Assembly (NCBI GenBank): GCA_900708905.1
Contig: CAADRB010000009.1
Location: 494,439 to 558,438, forward strand
Source of the DNA: Hymenolepis diminuta
Lineage: Eukaryota; Platyhelminthes; Cestoda; Cyclophyllidea; Hymenolepididae
Length of the DNA stretch: 64,000 nucleotides
Direction: 5' to 3'
In this document: positions 36,135 to 49,200 of the stretch, in pieces
Numbering within the stretch: position 1 is the first letter of the stretch
How the letters are laid out: each line of letters opens with the position of its first letter
Program-made: the position numbers and the translations under genes
The notes under the pieces: model-generated
The model's input: only the letters and a program-made list of their open reading frames with translations
Database searches by the model: none
Told to the model about the DNA's origin: nothing

Positions 36135-39100
36135 CTTTTAAGGAAAAAGAAACAAAAAATACTAATATCAAAACAATTATCGATTAGCATAGAAATTAGG
36201 GAAGATATATGATTGCAAAAATGAAGGAGGGAGTGATAATCAAGCGCCAAATAGGATAATAATTTGGAAGGAGAATGTATACCGTTGAACGGCGATATCA
36301 GCAATAGGGGATATGGCTCGTTACGGTGTTTAGTTACTTCTAAAAGTAGCCGCTGCGCATATTCGAAAATAACCTTGTATGAGTTAATTATAGAAAGGGG
36401 AAGAAATGCTAGTTCTAATTCTGGGGAATGTACAAGCGAAGGGAGAGTAAAGATCAGTGATTATAACACAGCATTTCTGCTTTTTATGGAACATAAGCAA
36501 GTCGCTCATATTTTCGGATGTTTTGATTACTTAAAAGCCAATATACAGAGAATCATCTGCGCGAAAATTGCTTAACATACATAACGGAAGATTTTTGAAT
36601 TAGTTAAATTCGAAAGTCATACTTATTTCAAAAGTGGGAAGAGTACGTGCTTAATTTTGCCATTTTCGTATGCTTGAAAATGCGAACTAACTGCCTTTAG
36701 TGCCATAGCAATGGATAATGGCTGAAGACCTGGCATTTTGGTTAACTACAGATTGAAGTATGAAAAAGAGAATAATAACATCTACTTCTACTAGTCACTT
36801 ATCCAATTGAATATTAGATATTTTCAAGACTATCAAATTTTTCATTCAAATGCAATCACTTATTGAACTGCCTTCTAATAATTTTCCTAAGGAGGAAACG
36901 GGTTAATGTTAAACACAGATAACTAATTTCCAAACTTATATTTAAAGGGAACATTTTACCGACAAACATTTCTGAGATGGGAAAACGTTTTGAAGCATTT
37001 GTGGGTGGAGAAATTGTAAAAAGACTAATTTTAAGAGACTTTTCAATTATCCCAGTTATCGAAGTATTTTGGAAAAAATAGTCCAACACATCTCTGATTC
37101 AAAGGGAGTCATTATGGCAACTTAATTTCATTTAAAAATATGTCAGACACTAGCGATGCTGTCAAAAGTGAGAGCTTTCTCCCCTGACTTAGTAAGCGCA
37201 AGTTACTATTTCCAACAAAAGAAATAAATTGTAGGTTGACAATGTGACCACTGTTAAAAATAAACGAGTAAATCCCATGTTTTTATAAGGAACAAAGAAA
37301 TTTTTCAGTATTACCAATATATTCAAACAAATTATTTTCATTTTTTCTGATGAAGGACGAGAAAGTACAGTTTCAAGAAAAAACGTGGGTGCATTTTTTT
37401 CATTACATTTAAAAAAATCATTTTGTAGAAGCCTGTTTTTAACCCAAGAAATATAGTCAAAATTTATATTCTCTAGAATTAATACACCACTTTCTGATTA
37501 CATATGCATAAACTGTCGAATTTGGTAAAGCATACAGATTATTTTTCAATTTACGCTGGTAGCGCAGTAGTCAATATGGAAGTTTGTCAATGGTCACGAG
37601 ACACCCATTTATGTGAATAACTACTGTACTGGTTAAATCTGGTCAACAAGAGAGGTGACAGAGTGTGAATTTTTCATTACGAATCCGGGATACAATTCCT
37701 ATTCACTTCTAAATGGGATTGGGAAGCTTTTAGTCTCTACTAAAACACGCATAACAACCAAACTGCGTGTCTCTCAAGCGAGAGGTCACGAGATCGACGT
37801 GAATTGATTTTCAATCAGCGATATGGACGGCTAACAACATTGTTCAACAAGAAGAGTAGTAGGATTCGAGTTTCTCGATACTGGATCAAGGATACCTTCC
37901 TTGATCACGTTAATACTACTTTAAATGAACCTAAATATTTCTCCAAATTCTTCAAGTAGACGGATAAAACTTAAAAGGCACAACATTTAGGCATTTTTTG
38001 TAAAATCCTAGCAGCTAAATACCCGAATAATATGCAAAATAAATTAGCTGATCACATATTTCCAGAGAGCGGTAAAGAATATGAAAAGTATAGTTTATGT
38101 GGAGAAAAGTAAAAAGGGATTTTGCTGGTTGAAGAAACACACCTGCAACATAATCCTTTCCCAATTAAAAAAATCATTTTTAATGATACTAAGAAACAGG
38201 ATAAGAGCGGTGGCAAAAATGGATGTTTAGAGTATACTGATTACTAGAGTTCGCCTTGAGCGAATTTTCATACGATCTACGATGCTAAACAATAGAAATC
38301 CATTTCATCAACACAATCTTTTGGCTAAAAAATAAGCATTGGTAACGTATAGGAAATATACTACACCTTCAGAAACTTTCCAGAATTTGGAACACACGAC
38401 TTTCACATAAACGTGAAGGACCATTTAGCTTCATACAATATAAGCTGGTTTAATAATCATAAACGTTTTATAGTACGCTATTAAAAATTGCAAAACAAAA
38501 GGAAAATCAACATTTTACGACCCATTTACCACCAACAAATCCAATAGTAGTTAGAACGATCACTCAAATCGAGAAAAAAATGCTGCCCGCACAAAAGTAT
38601 TGAAGTAACATTTGTATCCAGGATTGGTAATGGACTAGATAATATAAATGATCGGTCGTTTATTTATATCTTCTATGCATTATAATAGTGGGACTAGTGA
38701 ATACAGAACTATAGAGGGACGTCCTCTACTTTAATAATATTAATACAGTTATATGACATTTTAATTTCTGACGAAATAATTACCTTAACTAACAATAAAA
38801 AGGCGACCTTCTTGTCCCGTTGAGTGAGAAAGTGCTGTGAACCTTTTCAGAAAGAAAATACCATTCACATTGAGAACAGCCCTTTTTAGAGATCAGCAGA
38901 CACTCAAACAAATCTAAAAAACCGACTACTCGTTTCTAATTGAAAGCCCAAAATTGGGTCATATTATTACAGTGTAAACAACCAAGCACGTTGTTACGGA
39001 AGGAATGAAATTACAAGCCAGCAACCTCGGAAATACGGAAGTACTTGTCGGTACGCAGACAGATGGGTGCAGAGTGAACCAATGAGGAACTTGGACGTGA

Positions 39101-41463
39101 GATATACTTAGCCACGGTTCCCACGCTTTTTTGTCTTTTACACCCTTATGTTGTCTTATCTATAGATTTTTCTTCAATAGTCATTTATTTAGAATGCGCT
39201 TCCAACAATAGGAAATGTAATCATTCAGTTCCTAGAAAATACCAATGAGATAAAAATGGATAATCAACAACCTCATTGAATTATTTAATTTCATCCAAAA
39301 AGATGGTGAATGGTGTGTTTTGAAAGAGGTAAATGATATCTTTTCCTGATTAGGATTAAATGATCACTTAGAATAATAAAAAAATTTAACAATAATTTCC
39401 TATTCAATGAACGACAGGACAAAATCACTCTCAAGGGAAAATCACTTTCTACTATAGCTTAAATATTTTCATTTCCTATAACAAAACAATACCCTCATTT
39501 TAAGGAAAAATCGCGCAGAATCAATCAAGTAACAATTGGCTGAGCAAAACCCAACTTCAACAAAACACTGCCTAAATATACAAGCAAGATACAAGAATGG
39601 TAAATAACACGTGGAATTGCCAAAAAAACTTCGAGAGAATTTCGTCCATTTGAATGAAACGCATATATTGACAAATCACAAGGAATGATCAATGCAGATA
39701 TCTATAATCTATTAAATCCATGAAAAAAATGCTTAAATACGGTATTAGTGAGGTGCAACTCTCAACCTATTATTAGTTGCATAGCGATAATAACAGATGT
39801 GTAAATAGAAGTTGGGAAGATAATTAAGCCAATTATTTATTAAATTGGTGAAGTGCGGCGAACTTATGTACTTAAAGAAACTTAAGGTTAGTCATAAATC
39901 TTACGAGGCTTGATAAGCATTGTGAGACATAAATCCGCACGAACAGATACCGGTCAATGATGAAATGGCTGTGAGATCTGCTAATAAGACTAAAAACTCC
40001 CTTCCTGAGCTCTTAACCCTTATTCCATTTTTCCGTGCCCGAATAAACTAGACAGACGTAAATCAACAATAGTCAAACTTAAGTGTTGAGGAATTCTCCA
40101 ACGAGGAACCTACTTTCCTGCGTCCAACCGTTACGTGGAGACATAGAATGACTAACATGAGTTGCGATACTTAATGAATGCACAAACGTACACACGCACG
40201 CAAGATTCCAATCAATAAAAAGAGGTTGGCCTTCCTATCACCACATACTAATCACAATGTTCTGTTCATGAAAATAATCATTTATTTCTCCAATGACATA
40301 CTATTTGACCATACATTCTGAGATTTGAAAAACGATATTTTTACTGTCGAATCAATTCTGTTTAACGAAAAACTATTCTGGAACTCCGAATTGGGAAAAC
40401 CACTGTGACCGCTACTTCTAACCACAAGATGTACACCAACGAGCCTAAAAATCTATGCCAACTGATACGCAAACATTACATCGCTGAACCGTAAATGATT
40501 TTTGATAAACTGGCAAGGTTAAAATATCGTTTAGACCACCAACAAATTACCTATATAGGAGATCATTACGAGAAAGGTCAATAAGAGAGGATTTCCCATT
40601 ATCGTTCCACGCTGAGATACAAAACAGAGATTTATCTTCCAGTAAAAGAGGTGCAAGAGCATAGAAGTAGTCAAAGAAATCCGGAGATACATCCAAATCA
40701 TCTTCAACAATAAGTGTCAAGTTGTATCGGCGCACATCAAACATCTGACCGAGTGACCACTTATAATTGCGTGATATCTTATAATAACCTGAATGAGAAA
40801 GAAAACAACACTGGGTAAGAACTCGTATAGAACACAGTGAAACAATAAAAAAAACAAAAGCAATATAAGTTTTGTATCAAAATGCTGTACAAATCCTTTA
40901 AAATGGATGAATTTACGTACCTTTCATGCTCTCTTTAACATGAGCAAACTTAGTTTCTGAGTGATCTGGCTGGTTTAGAATGGTAATTTTATTTCCGTAA
41001 GAATGAAGCAAACGTAAAACATTCGCATCATCACAATCTTGTGATACATAGATGGGAAACCGAAGTCGGCCATTGGGAAACTTCGATCTATATTCAACCA
41101 AATGAGCCAAAGACTGATTCATAGCAACTCGATTACAAGCCACCATCAAAACAGCTATTTGCAAGCTGGGTCCGGTGGTACTCTCATGCCGTTTACTTTG
41201 TAGCATTTGCTAAAATAACAATTTAATTAATTTAGAAATGAAAATGCATTACCAACGGTCGAATTTCCTTTTCGTTTGCATTGGCTGCTGTCGTAGGTTT
41301 GTCCAATTTTACTTGGTCATTCTGATATAGTCTGTAAAATAATAAAAACTGACATATTATTATGAATGAAACACAGATGCGGATAGTTCGTATCCGCATT
41401 TAGAAAAAGTGTAAGGAAAGCCCTATATTTGTTGCTGCGAGCTAGTGCACACAAAAGCGTGAC
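35546..41463 (-). CDS. MGAT1: Alpha-1,3-mannosyl-glycoprotein 2-beta-N-acetylglucosaminyltransferase (GnT-I, GT13)
   Basis: A medial-Golgi type II membrane enzyme that adds GlcNAc to Man5GlcNAc2, the step that opens complex and hybrid N-glycan synthesis. Exons on the minus strand: 41375-41463 (candidate), 41253-41331, 40921-41209, 40551-40788 and 35546-36134. Phases are consistent and give about 427 aa (human 445). The catalytic domain shows MVACNR, PIYVSQDCDD, GYYKISRNYKWSLGQ, the metal-binding VEDDLDVSPDFF, CISAWNDNGK, DFFPGLGWM, FWDEFLRS with the expected catalytic Asp, and GRACIRPEISR. Two introns are 43 nt; the last is 4.4 kb. The cytosolic start and the full membrane anchor are not resolved. 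The first exon given begins with VTLLCALA after a strong TTTTCTTCTAG acceptor and may continue from an upstream exon. Confidence 0.94.
37556..37700 (+). repeat. tRNA-derived SINE, copy 4
   Basis: It begins GGTAGCGCAGTAGTCAAT, the most tRNA-like 5' end of the family. It then shows TGGTCACGAGACACCCAT, TTAAATCTGGTCAACAAGAG, GTGACAGAGTGTGAATTTT and an imperfect tail. Confidence 0.78.
37755..37930 (+). repeat. tRNA-derived SINE, copy 5
   Basis: It shows CAAGCGAGAGGTCACGAGAT (B-box region), ATATGGACGGCTAAC, TGTTCAACAAGAAGAGTAG, GATTCGAGTTTCTCG and a tail with ATACCTTCCTTGATCACGTT. It lies about 55 bp after copy 4 in the same orientation. Confidence 0.78.
40551..40788 (-). CDS. MGAT1: MGAT1 exon with the metal-binding EDD motif
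   Basis: The CATTCAG acceptor and AG|GTAATT donor flank a frame encoding GYYKISRNYKWSLGQMF, then LTLIVEDDLDVSPDFFDYF and ISAWNDNGK. These are the nucleotide-sugar and Mn-binding core of GT13 enzymes. Confidence 0.96.
40921..41209 (-). CDS. MGAT1: MGAT1 exon: start of the catalytic domain
   Basis: It encodes IAVLMVACNR and RFPIYVSQDCDD, the first beta-strand blocks of the GT-A fold, and ends KESMKG in phase with the next exon. The acceptor is TTTTAG|CAA and the donor AAAG|GTACGT. Confidence 0.95.
41253..41331 (-). CDS. MGAT1: MGAT1 stem-region exon
   Basis: A short exon between two 43-nt introns encoding hydrophilic LYQNDQVKLDKPTTAANANE, consistent with the lumenal stem. Phases fit both neighbours. 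Confidence 0.7.
41375..41463 (-). CDS. MGAT1: Candidate 5' exon of MGAT1
   Basis: After a strong pyrimidine-AG acceptor the frame reads VTLLCALARSNKYRAFLTLF and ends CT|GTGTTT, in phase with the stem exon. It lacks an ATG. Either an upstream exon supplies the start and the rest of the membrane anchor, or a spliced leader AUG does. Confidence 0.45.
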
Positions 41464-43057
41464 CTAGAAGAAAAAACTATTACGTTCAAATAATTTTAAA
41501 TATTGGTAAATTAAGTTATGAAATACATAAATATGATAATTTTAAATTTATGACCTATCACACCTGATAAGCAAAAATCTATCATAAATTGATGATCATA
41601 TGTTAAAAAACTGACACCTTTTTGCCTATGTTCAAATATTAGTAGTGACCGCGTCAATATTTTAGCGGAGAGTAGGATAAGGTGAAATTTATTTATCGTA
41701 TTTAGCAGTATGTTTAACAATGTGCAGATGGAAATAGAAAATTTATGATACTTTTCGCCTGTAATTTATCTGAATAATATCTTTGCGGTGTTTAATAGCA
41801 GTGAATGATTATTATAGGGGAAATTTTGTTTGTATAAAACAAGGAAAAATTTCAATGTTATTTAAGGGAACTCAAGTGAATTATAAATGATATTTATAGT
41901 ACTTCTTTGGACAGCGAAAAATTGATATTTCAGGTCACATTTTTTCAACGGCACACGCCGTCTTAATTACAGCGTTGCCAATTATACATGAATGTTCACA
42001 GAAAAGAAAGCAAATGCTACGGGACTTTTTAATGTCCACAGTTTCGAAATTTTAATAACCTTCTCTAACTTCAAATGACAGAATTATTAATACTCCTAGC
42101 TTTTTCAAAAGGTAAAGGAGGTTGAGCAGTAATATATCAAAATGTCAAACCGTCTTTGAAACGAAGTTCAATACCACTCAAACTTCAAGGGACTCTGGAA
42201 CAAAGCATAGTGCAGTGGGATGCGTATTTTCGGAAAAGACAAAAATGGGCACTGCAGATTCTTCATATAGGATGGGGTAGCGAATAAAGAAAAATCCCTA
42301 CCTCCTTCGACCAAATTCCGCTTGCTCCTCGCCCATTTTATAATATTAAGACACAAATTTCAAATAAAACGAACTATTCATTACAGAGATATTTGAACAT
42401 GCTGAAAAAATCATTTAGCCGTCGAAAAATGATTTACAAACCAAACAGTATCAGCGAAAGCGCAATCCTTTTAAGGCTAAAGATTTGAACAATCATAATT
42501 TTAAAATTATCGGCAAATACAAACTCATTAAGCCGATAATCTTATCCTTTTACAGTACTGCTATCTCTAATATGTACTACCTATTACTAATAACATAATT
42601 TCTAAATATCAAAGTTTTTTCGGATGTTCACAAAATGCCGAACTTCGGAAGTAGATTGTTTACAGTTTTATTAAGATTTCTGCGCTAAATCTATTTATTT
42701 TAAAATTCAAGTCTACAAAGATTAGCAAAAACATTTTATATGAATGGAAATTAATTAAACAGCCTACTCAGAAGAAAGCATGAGTGGGTATTGACACACA
42801 AATATATTCGAATAATTAAATAGTTATTTAATACAAATCAAAAAACCGTTATATTGTTTCTAAATAACAATATGAATAGTCAAACATCGCAATGAACAGA
42901 GGATTAAAACGTGATGACAGAAGAGAATGGATAATATGAATGAACAATTATGTTGCAATAAATGTTTTTAGGTATTAAGGGCAGGCGGGGCAAAACTCTG
43001 AAAGACGTGCGGTGTTACAATGGTGGTGAAAGTCATGTTACACATAGTGACAGCGGC
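41464..43057. other. Region between ACAP stop and MGAT1 5' exon
   Basis: It includes the ACAP 3' UTR and presumably the MGAT1 5' end, but no membrane-anchor exon with an ATG was found. ORFs at 41511-41720 and 42168-42356 are not supported. Confidence 0.5.
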
Positions 43058-43213
43058 TCAAGACCGATCTCGAGATGTTGATTGGTTGGACGACTCATGA
43101 TAATCTTCCTCCTCACTATCCCATTCCAGATGATAGGCCCGAGTGGTGAAGTCACGGAACACCTCAACTGCTGTGTCATCCTTGCCACTTCCCGTGGTTG
43201 ATGGATCCATAAC
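43058..43213 (-). CDS. ACAP: ACAP terminal exon
   Basis: Acceptor TTGAGTAG precedes GTT ATG GAT. The stop TGA is at 43058-43060. The conserved acidic C-terminal segment FRDFTTRAYHLEW is present. The ATG near its start is an internal Met, not evidence for a separate 50-aa gene. Confidence 0.85.
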   Translation of the reverse strand, partial: VMDPSTTGSGKDDTAVEVFRDFTTRAYHLEWDSEEEDYHESSNQSTSRDRS

Positions 43214-46200
43214 CTACTCAAAAGAAATATTTATTATTATAAAAAATTAACATCGGTTAGTAAAATATTTGAGCATTCAAGTATTCTAGAGAATGTAGCT
43301 ATCCATCGATTTTATCAATTTCCAGCAACTTAAAATACCAACGTGTACTTGAGCTTTCATAATTATTTTTTCATGTTTGATGTTGTTATTTAAAACTAAC
43401 TTCTTTCATTGTGAGTGGTACAGAAAAAAGCAAACTCAAATTTATTCATTTTCGGAAAGAAGTCACAGACTATCTAACTATCTTAAACTCTTAACTAATC
43501 CATGGGGTGATCGAAGAGTAGCTGTCAGTAATTAGATATTCAAGAAATCTAATTTAATGGTACACCCTGAAGTTCGGAAAACAGATGTCTGCTTGCAAAA
43601 ACGACAAAGAATCGTTAGAGTTGCATGGCTCAGATTGATGCAAAGACCGCCAAGAACTGTCATGCAAATTATTAAGCCATAAATTCAATAATTATTGTCT
43701 GAAGAAATTCCCCATGATCGCTTGAATAAAAATCGATTTCCAATTGGGAACTTATGTTACATGTGCTCTTCTTATATTTCGATTATAACAAAAAACGATT
43801 AGTGCTTAAATTAGATAATTAAATAGGGAATTTTTCCTCAATCGCCTGATAAAATGGAGGAAAAATTATAAAGGATGAACGTGAATTAGATTGCATGTGG
43901 ACGATATTTTCAAAACAAAACCAGTTCAAAGCTTGAAATGACATTCTTTCCAACATTACCATTAAACCGCATCCCAAGGGAAAAAACAAAGAAGCTTTCA
44001 TAAAATTCTAATTGCAAAATGTGTTTAATTGGGACAAAATACATTCAACTCTCCGCATAATGACAGGGACATTAAATCCAACGAAAAGATCAGTTAATTT
44101 CAAGATATAAATGATTAATTTCTTTCCCATTTATCTGCATAATAAATGCATAACAAGCATAACCGATCATCGCTACTACTGGATGCGCGTCGATAAGTAT
44201 TAAATTATAAAACTGATCAACCTTTCGAGGTAAGATTGATTCAGCATAAAATAAGTATAAGGACTAAAATTCAACCCACCACTATCGTATGAAGCACACG
44301 TAAAAGCGTGGAGAGAGAGGTAGTTCAACTGATGATATGCGGTTAATTATCACCCTTAAAGAATGATTCAGCGGGACCTGGATTACAGTATCCGGCGTAG
44401 AAAAAACTGTTCCAGCGCAAACTATCCCTTCAGACAGTTCGCAATTATCCTATCGCAACTCGTTTACGATTATAGTAGTTTGGGAGACAGTGAATCATTG
44501 TGGTTTGGAAAGATCAACACTCCACTGCTGACTGGATGTTATGGTGTCAATAAAATTAGCTAACTTCGAGCCAAATGGGCTATTGCGTGGGCTTAGGAAA
44601 GGCGACTGATAAAATTACTGTGAAAAGGGGTTACTTGAAGTGCACATTGAAATTACTGTCGAGGGTATAAATAAGAAAACGAGTATGTTACAAGTGACAT
44701 TAATAGCCCAGTTGACTGGAAAAAGCTTTAAAAATGGTTCGATTTTGATTCGGTTTGATGAAATTACTTAAGCGATATGGAAGACTGAGATAGAAAATAA
44801 AACAAAACCAATATAAGTAAAGCGAAAAATAGGTTGAATAGGTACAGGGAATTACTTATATGAAGAATATTTAGGGTCAATTTCTATTTTAGAAAAGCAG
44901 AAATAAAATCAGAAGATGAAAATCATTTGATCCTTTTCCTATACTTTCAGCACATAGCTGCGTCATCATTGAAACATATTTGCATCGATTTTCAATTTTC
45001 ATCCATGCGCCTGGATGCACTTACTTCAAATACAAGTGCATCCGTGTTCATATCGATTTCCAATTACCAATTCCTATTTCAATGTCCGTTGAAAATCAGT
45101 AGTCACGTGCAGATAAAGGCTGATAACACACCAGTTTTACTCAAAGCAAATATTCAAACGAACATAAAAATCCCCACAAATTATATATGACCAAAATTAT
45201 ATCTGAAGATGGAGGAGAATTGCAGCTGCACATTCGACTGTCAAATAAGTATTTTAGCTTTAAATGATCAGAATAATTAAATAAAGAGCATCCATCTTAA
45301 TGATATTTTTCCAAGCACTGAGATCAAGTCTCCTACCATTTATATATATATATTTTTATTATTAAACCGATTAGCGAACACTAACTGAATTATTCTATGC
45401 CAAAATTGGAAGAATAAATTATAATGCTACACATAAAGGCACAAAATAAACGTGACCAGTTGGTTATGGACAGGTGAGCCAGATTATTCAGATGGAACCA
45501 AATTTCCACACAAGAACTAATCCAATCAGCACTGATTAACCTTTGAATCACTGTGAAGGGGTTGCAGCCGTAGAAGAGTGACAATGTCAGCATGAGCAGT
45601 GTCAATGGCAACATCAATGGGCCGACGACCATCCTTGTCCTGAATCTCATGGTTGGCCTGTCGTCGAAGGAGCAAACAGACGAGATGAACCCGCCGAAGA
45701 CTGCAGGCATGGTGCAGCGCTGTTCTACCATCTTGGTCCACTGCGTTTATCTATAGAGGAGAAGAAAAAGTGCGGAATTTGAAAGGAGAACAAAAAAATT
45801 TATTACCTTGTTCTACGGGATAATATTATTTAAGCGAAGAGATTAATTAGAACTTTCGACAGAGATAAAACAGTATTTGATCCAGCAATTGTGGCCCAAA
45901 AACTGCCCCAGTAGAATCTTTTATTCTGGATCGATAAATCCTTTACCTGACTTCCATCATCCGGTTTCCGACTAGTGCGGCTGTTTAAATTTATCGTTAT
46001 TGTTCCAACTTAATAGATATGTAACAAATCGCCGTTTATAAAGAGCTCCCTTTAGTGGAAAATAAGAGTTAAAACATAGTGTCTTGGGAAAAAGAAACCT
46101 TTTATAGAATTTTAGTTGTCAAGTCAGAGGCCATAAGATCCAATGCCCATCGGTACATGTCCAGTGATTTGGATGGTCAATCACACTGATTAAGCATTGT

Positions 46201-49200
46201 CAACAAGAGGGGTGACAGAATGCGAATTTTTCATCGGAGTTATTTCAGGTCAAGAGTTGGCAATACTTCCTAGTGGATTTAGGGAGTTTTGCAGTCTCTC
46301 TACTCCATTGAGGAGAAGTGCTTCCCATAAGGTGATACAGGTGAAACGATTATACCAATTGACTAATGCTGATCGATAAATGGCTACATGATAGGTTTAT
46401 ACTTGGAGGCACATACTGCAAGATATTACCCATCACTTAAGAATTGCATGCATTAACTCGGGAATTGGGTATTTGAATAAACGAAATAGGTTTCTATTCA
46501 TCAGTCCACAATAAACATTCGTGTATGCAAAACAGGGAGAGGGAGGAAATAAGATCCTTCTATGCAACTTTGGAACAGAACTTTGGGAATTTTAAGGTTC
46601 TGTTAATAAGGTAAAATTTAGTTTAAATAACCAAATAAAAAATCAATCCGTGCAAAGTTTGACAATTATTTTATGAAAACTAGTATTTGGATAAAATTAT
46701 TATCTAAATAATAGTCAAAAAAAGGTCTATATCCGCCTATTCTTTACCACGGGTGACTATAAAATTTGACCTTTCTATTTAAAACATGAATTTTTCTGTT
46801 CTGTAAGCAGAGTTAATTACAGTTGTGTCTGATCCGTACCTAAATACTTGCAAACAAAATGTAAGTGAAAACGCATATATTTTCGCAAAATAATACTAAA
46901 AGTGCTTCATTTGACTTTGCTTTTATGAATTCTGTTGCAATTACTTAAAGTGACCTTGACTTCCATTCAACAGATGATGACCACTATGCATAAACAATTG
47001 CCAGTTAAACTAAACAGAATTCCATATTATTCAAAACGCTGATGAAGAAATACAGCACCTAATTGTCATTTTAGGTGAAACAGAGATGCTAGAGCCTCTT
47101 GGACTAACCACAACCTAGTGAGGTATCTATTTTACTCCATGAAAATGATTTACATAATCACACAAAACGCACTACTGAGTTTAATATTCACCTGATAACT
47201 CAAATAGGATGGTTTTTAAGTCCTATGGGAAAAAATATCTAACAACACAATATATTGAAATAGTCACTTTTTAAGATTCACATTAAACACCACTGCTTAA
47301 GTTTCGCGTTAGACGTAAAGCAGTCAGAAGCAGTCAAAAAGGAATCCGCAAGATATGAGGAGCCGGATCGTATCCTTAACGCAGATTACCACCTTAACTA
47401 ATAAATATAACGATAGGTGGCCATTATGATACTGCTAAGCACCCACCGAAGTATAGCATGGCTACCAGTACTCAAACTTGGAGGGAAGAAGGGAGAAGGC
47501 CTGCAACTCAAACAGCGGATTAGTTGATAAGATAGCACAACTGATTCAATGAATCTGGATATACGGAATGACAAGCGGACAAGTTGGTCAGTAACAAAGC
47601 AGCAAGCAGAATTTATATCCAGGCATAAGCATGAGGGAGTAATAATCAAGGCAAACTAGGCGTCTGAGGGACGAATTCTGTTCCAGTTCTGCTTCTTGCT
47701 ACTAATACTGATTAATTAAAGGAGAACTGAATGGAAATGTCTTTAAGGGACTTATTTAAAACTTACAGATGAATGCAGCTATTATTTGAATAAAAATATG
47801 AAATTATATTATAAGAAGTGGGACTCTGTACCTTACAATAAAGTCCTTACAACTTAAGTCCACCGACCTTTCTCCGAGCAGATTCGATCTATTCTGAAAA
47901 AGTGATAGGCATTCTTGGACAGACTAAAGTGTAACAATAAAAGTCATCCTTTGCGTGCTGGTTTAAATGCAGTTTTGTCTAGTGATTTGAATTTTTTAGA
48001 ATTTATCAGATACAAATTAGAGACTAAAAAATTTTCACTTAAATTGAAATGTCTATACACGAATTTGCCTACCAATAATTAGTTAATCTGTAAAGTTAAC
48101 CTCGAGCATTGTTTATTTAAACCGCATCCTACATATGATCGTCACATATAAACAATTCGCTGTTACTCAAGTTTATATTGACAAAAAACGCTTCTTTTTC
48201 CTGTGGACAATGGTAACAACAAATTAAAATCTGATACCTACGATTATTCTGAAACTCCATCAAAGATTAAATTAATCTTAGCGACCACATACTTCCTCTT
48301 AGTGCCTTTTCCAAATTTCCGGCGCTCCATAAAGCTAAAAGTACTCTCCCAGAGAACATAAAATTCCCGTCAAAGCCAACACATTTAGGTTAAATGACTG
48401 GTCAGACCCGCGTATGAAGGACCAGAATGACGTTCTCCTTGACCAAGAGAGATAGAAAGAGGGAGAGAGGTAGCCAAGGTCATGCCCTCGTAGGTGGTCG
48501 AGGGTGTCTAACGTCCAGCTGTTAGAGTCTATCAAACGAAAAGAGGTCAAGAAGACCTGTCCTAATATCTATCTCCACACAGTCAAGCCAAATTCGACCC
48601 GAATACCCCTTAGCCCAATGCTTTACCTTGGACAAGTTTAAAAATCGATAATTCTCCGACCACAGAAGCAAAGTTATTTCAATTTACTATTCCAATAATA
48701 GAGAAATGAACTAAACCGTTCTTGAGTAAACAACTGAACACAAATCGAATAAAACAAGCATATTGTGAGTTTCCAATCGATAATTTCCGACAGTTAAAGC
48801 TTGGTAAAAACAGGAAGCACTTCCACTAGGTGATCCAACGACCAGTAAGGTGCCCTTAGGGGAATAATCATACAGTGATTCTGGAGAGCCACATGTAATG
48901 TCAGACTTAAACTTGCATACCGTGGAGTTTATCGAAACACCCCAACTTACTACATTTATAATCGACAAATCATCATATGCATTTAATCTGAAGGATACTT
49001 TTAGATAAACACATCCCTTCCCGTTGTATTCTAACTTTTTGTTACTTTTAGAACTAAAGAGTGACCCCTTCCTCGATACGCAAGTACACGAAAGAAATAA
49101 GTTAGCAGAAGAGGTTTTTTCTACCCAAGAAAAGATAAATGGACTGACGGTAGAAGTGACAGCAGTAACCAATGCAGAATAAATACGTCAGGTTTTTATC

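Larger units (their letters stand above)
36135..40550 (-). other. MGAT1 intron (4.4 kb) with two SINE copies
   Basis: AG|GTAATT donor and CTTAAAAG acceptor on the minus strand. SINE copies lie at 37556-37700 and 37755-37930 in tandem. No other feature was recognised. Confidence 0.8.

Noticed and set aside
43033..43221. A separate small gene encoding MDPSTTGSGKDDTAVEVFRD
   Set aside because: It has an acceptor in phase 0 with the ACAP ankyrin exon and matches the ACAP C-terminal tail, so it is the last ACAP exon.
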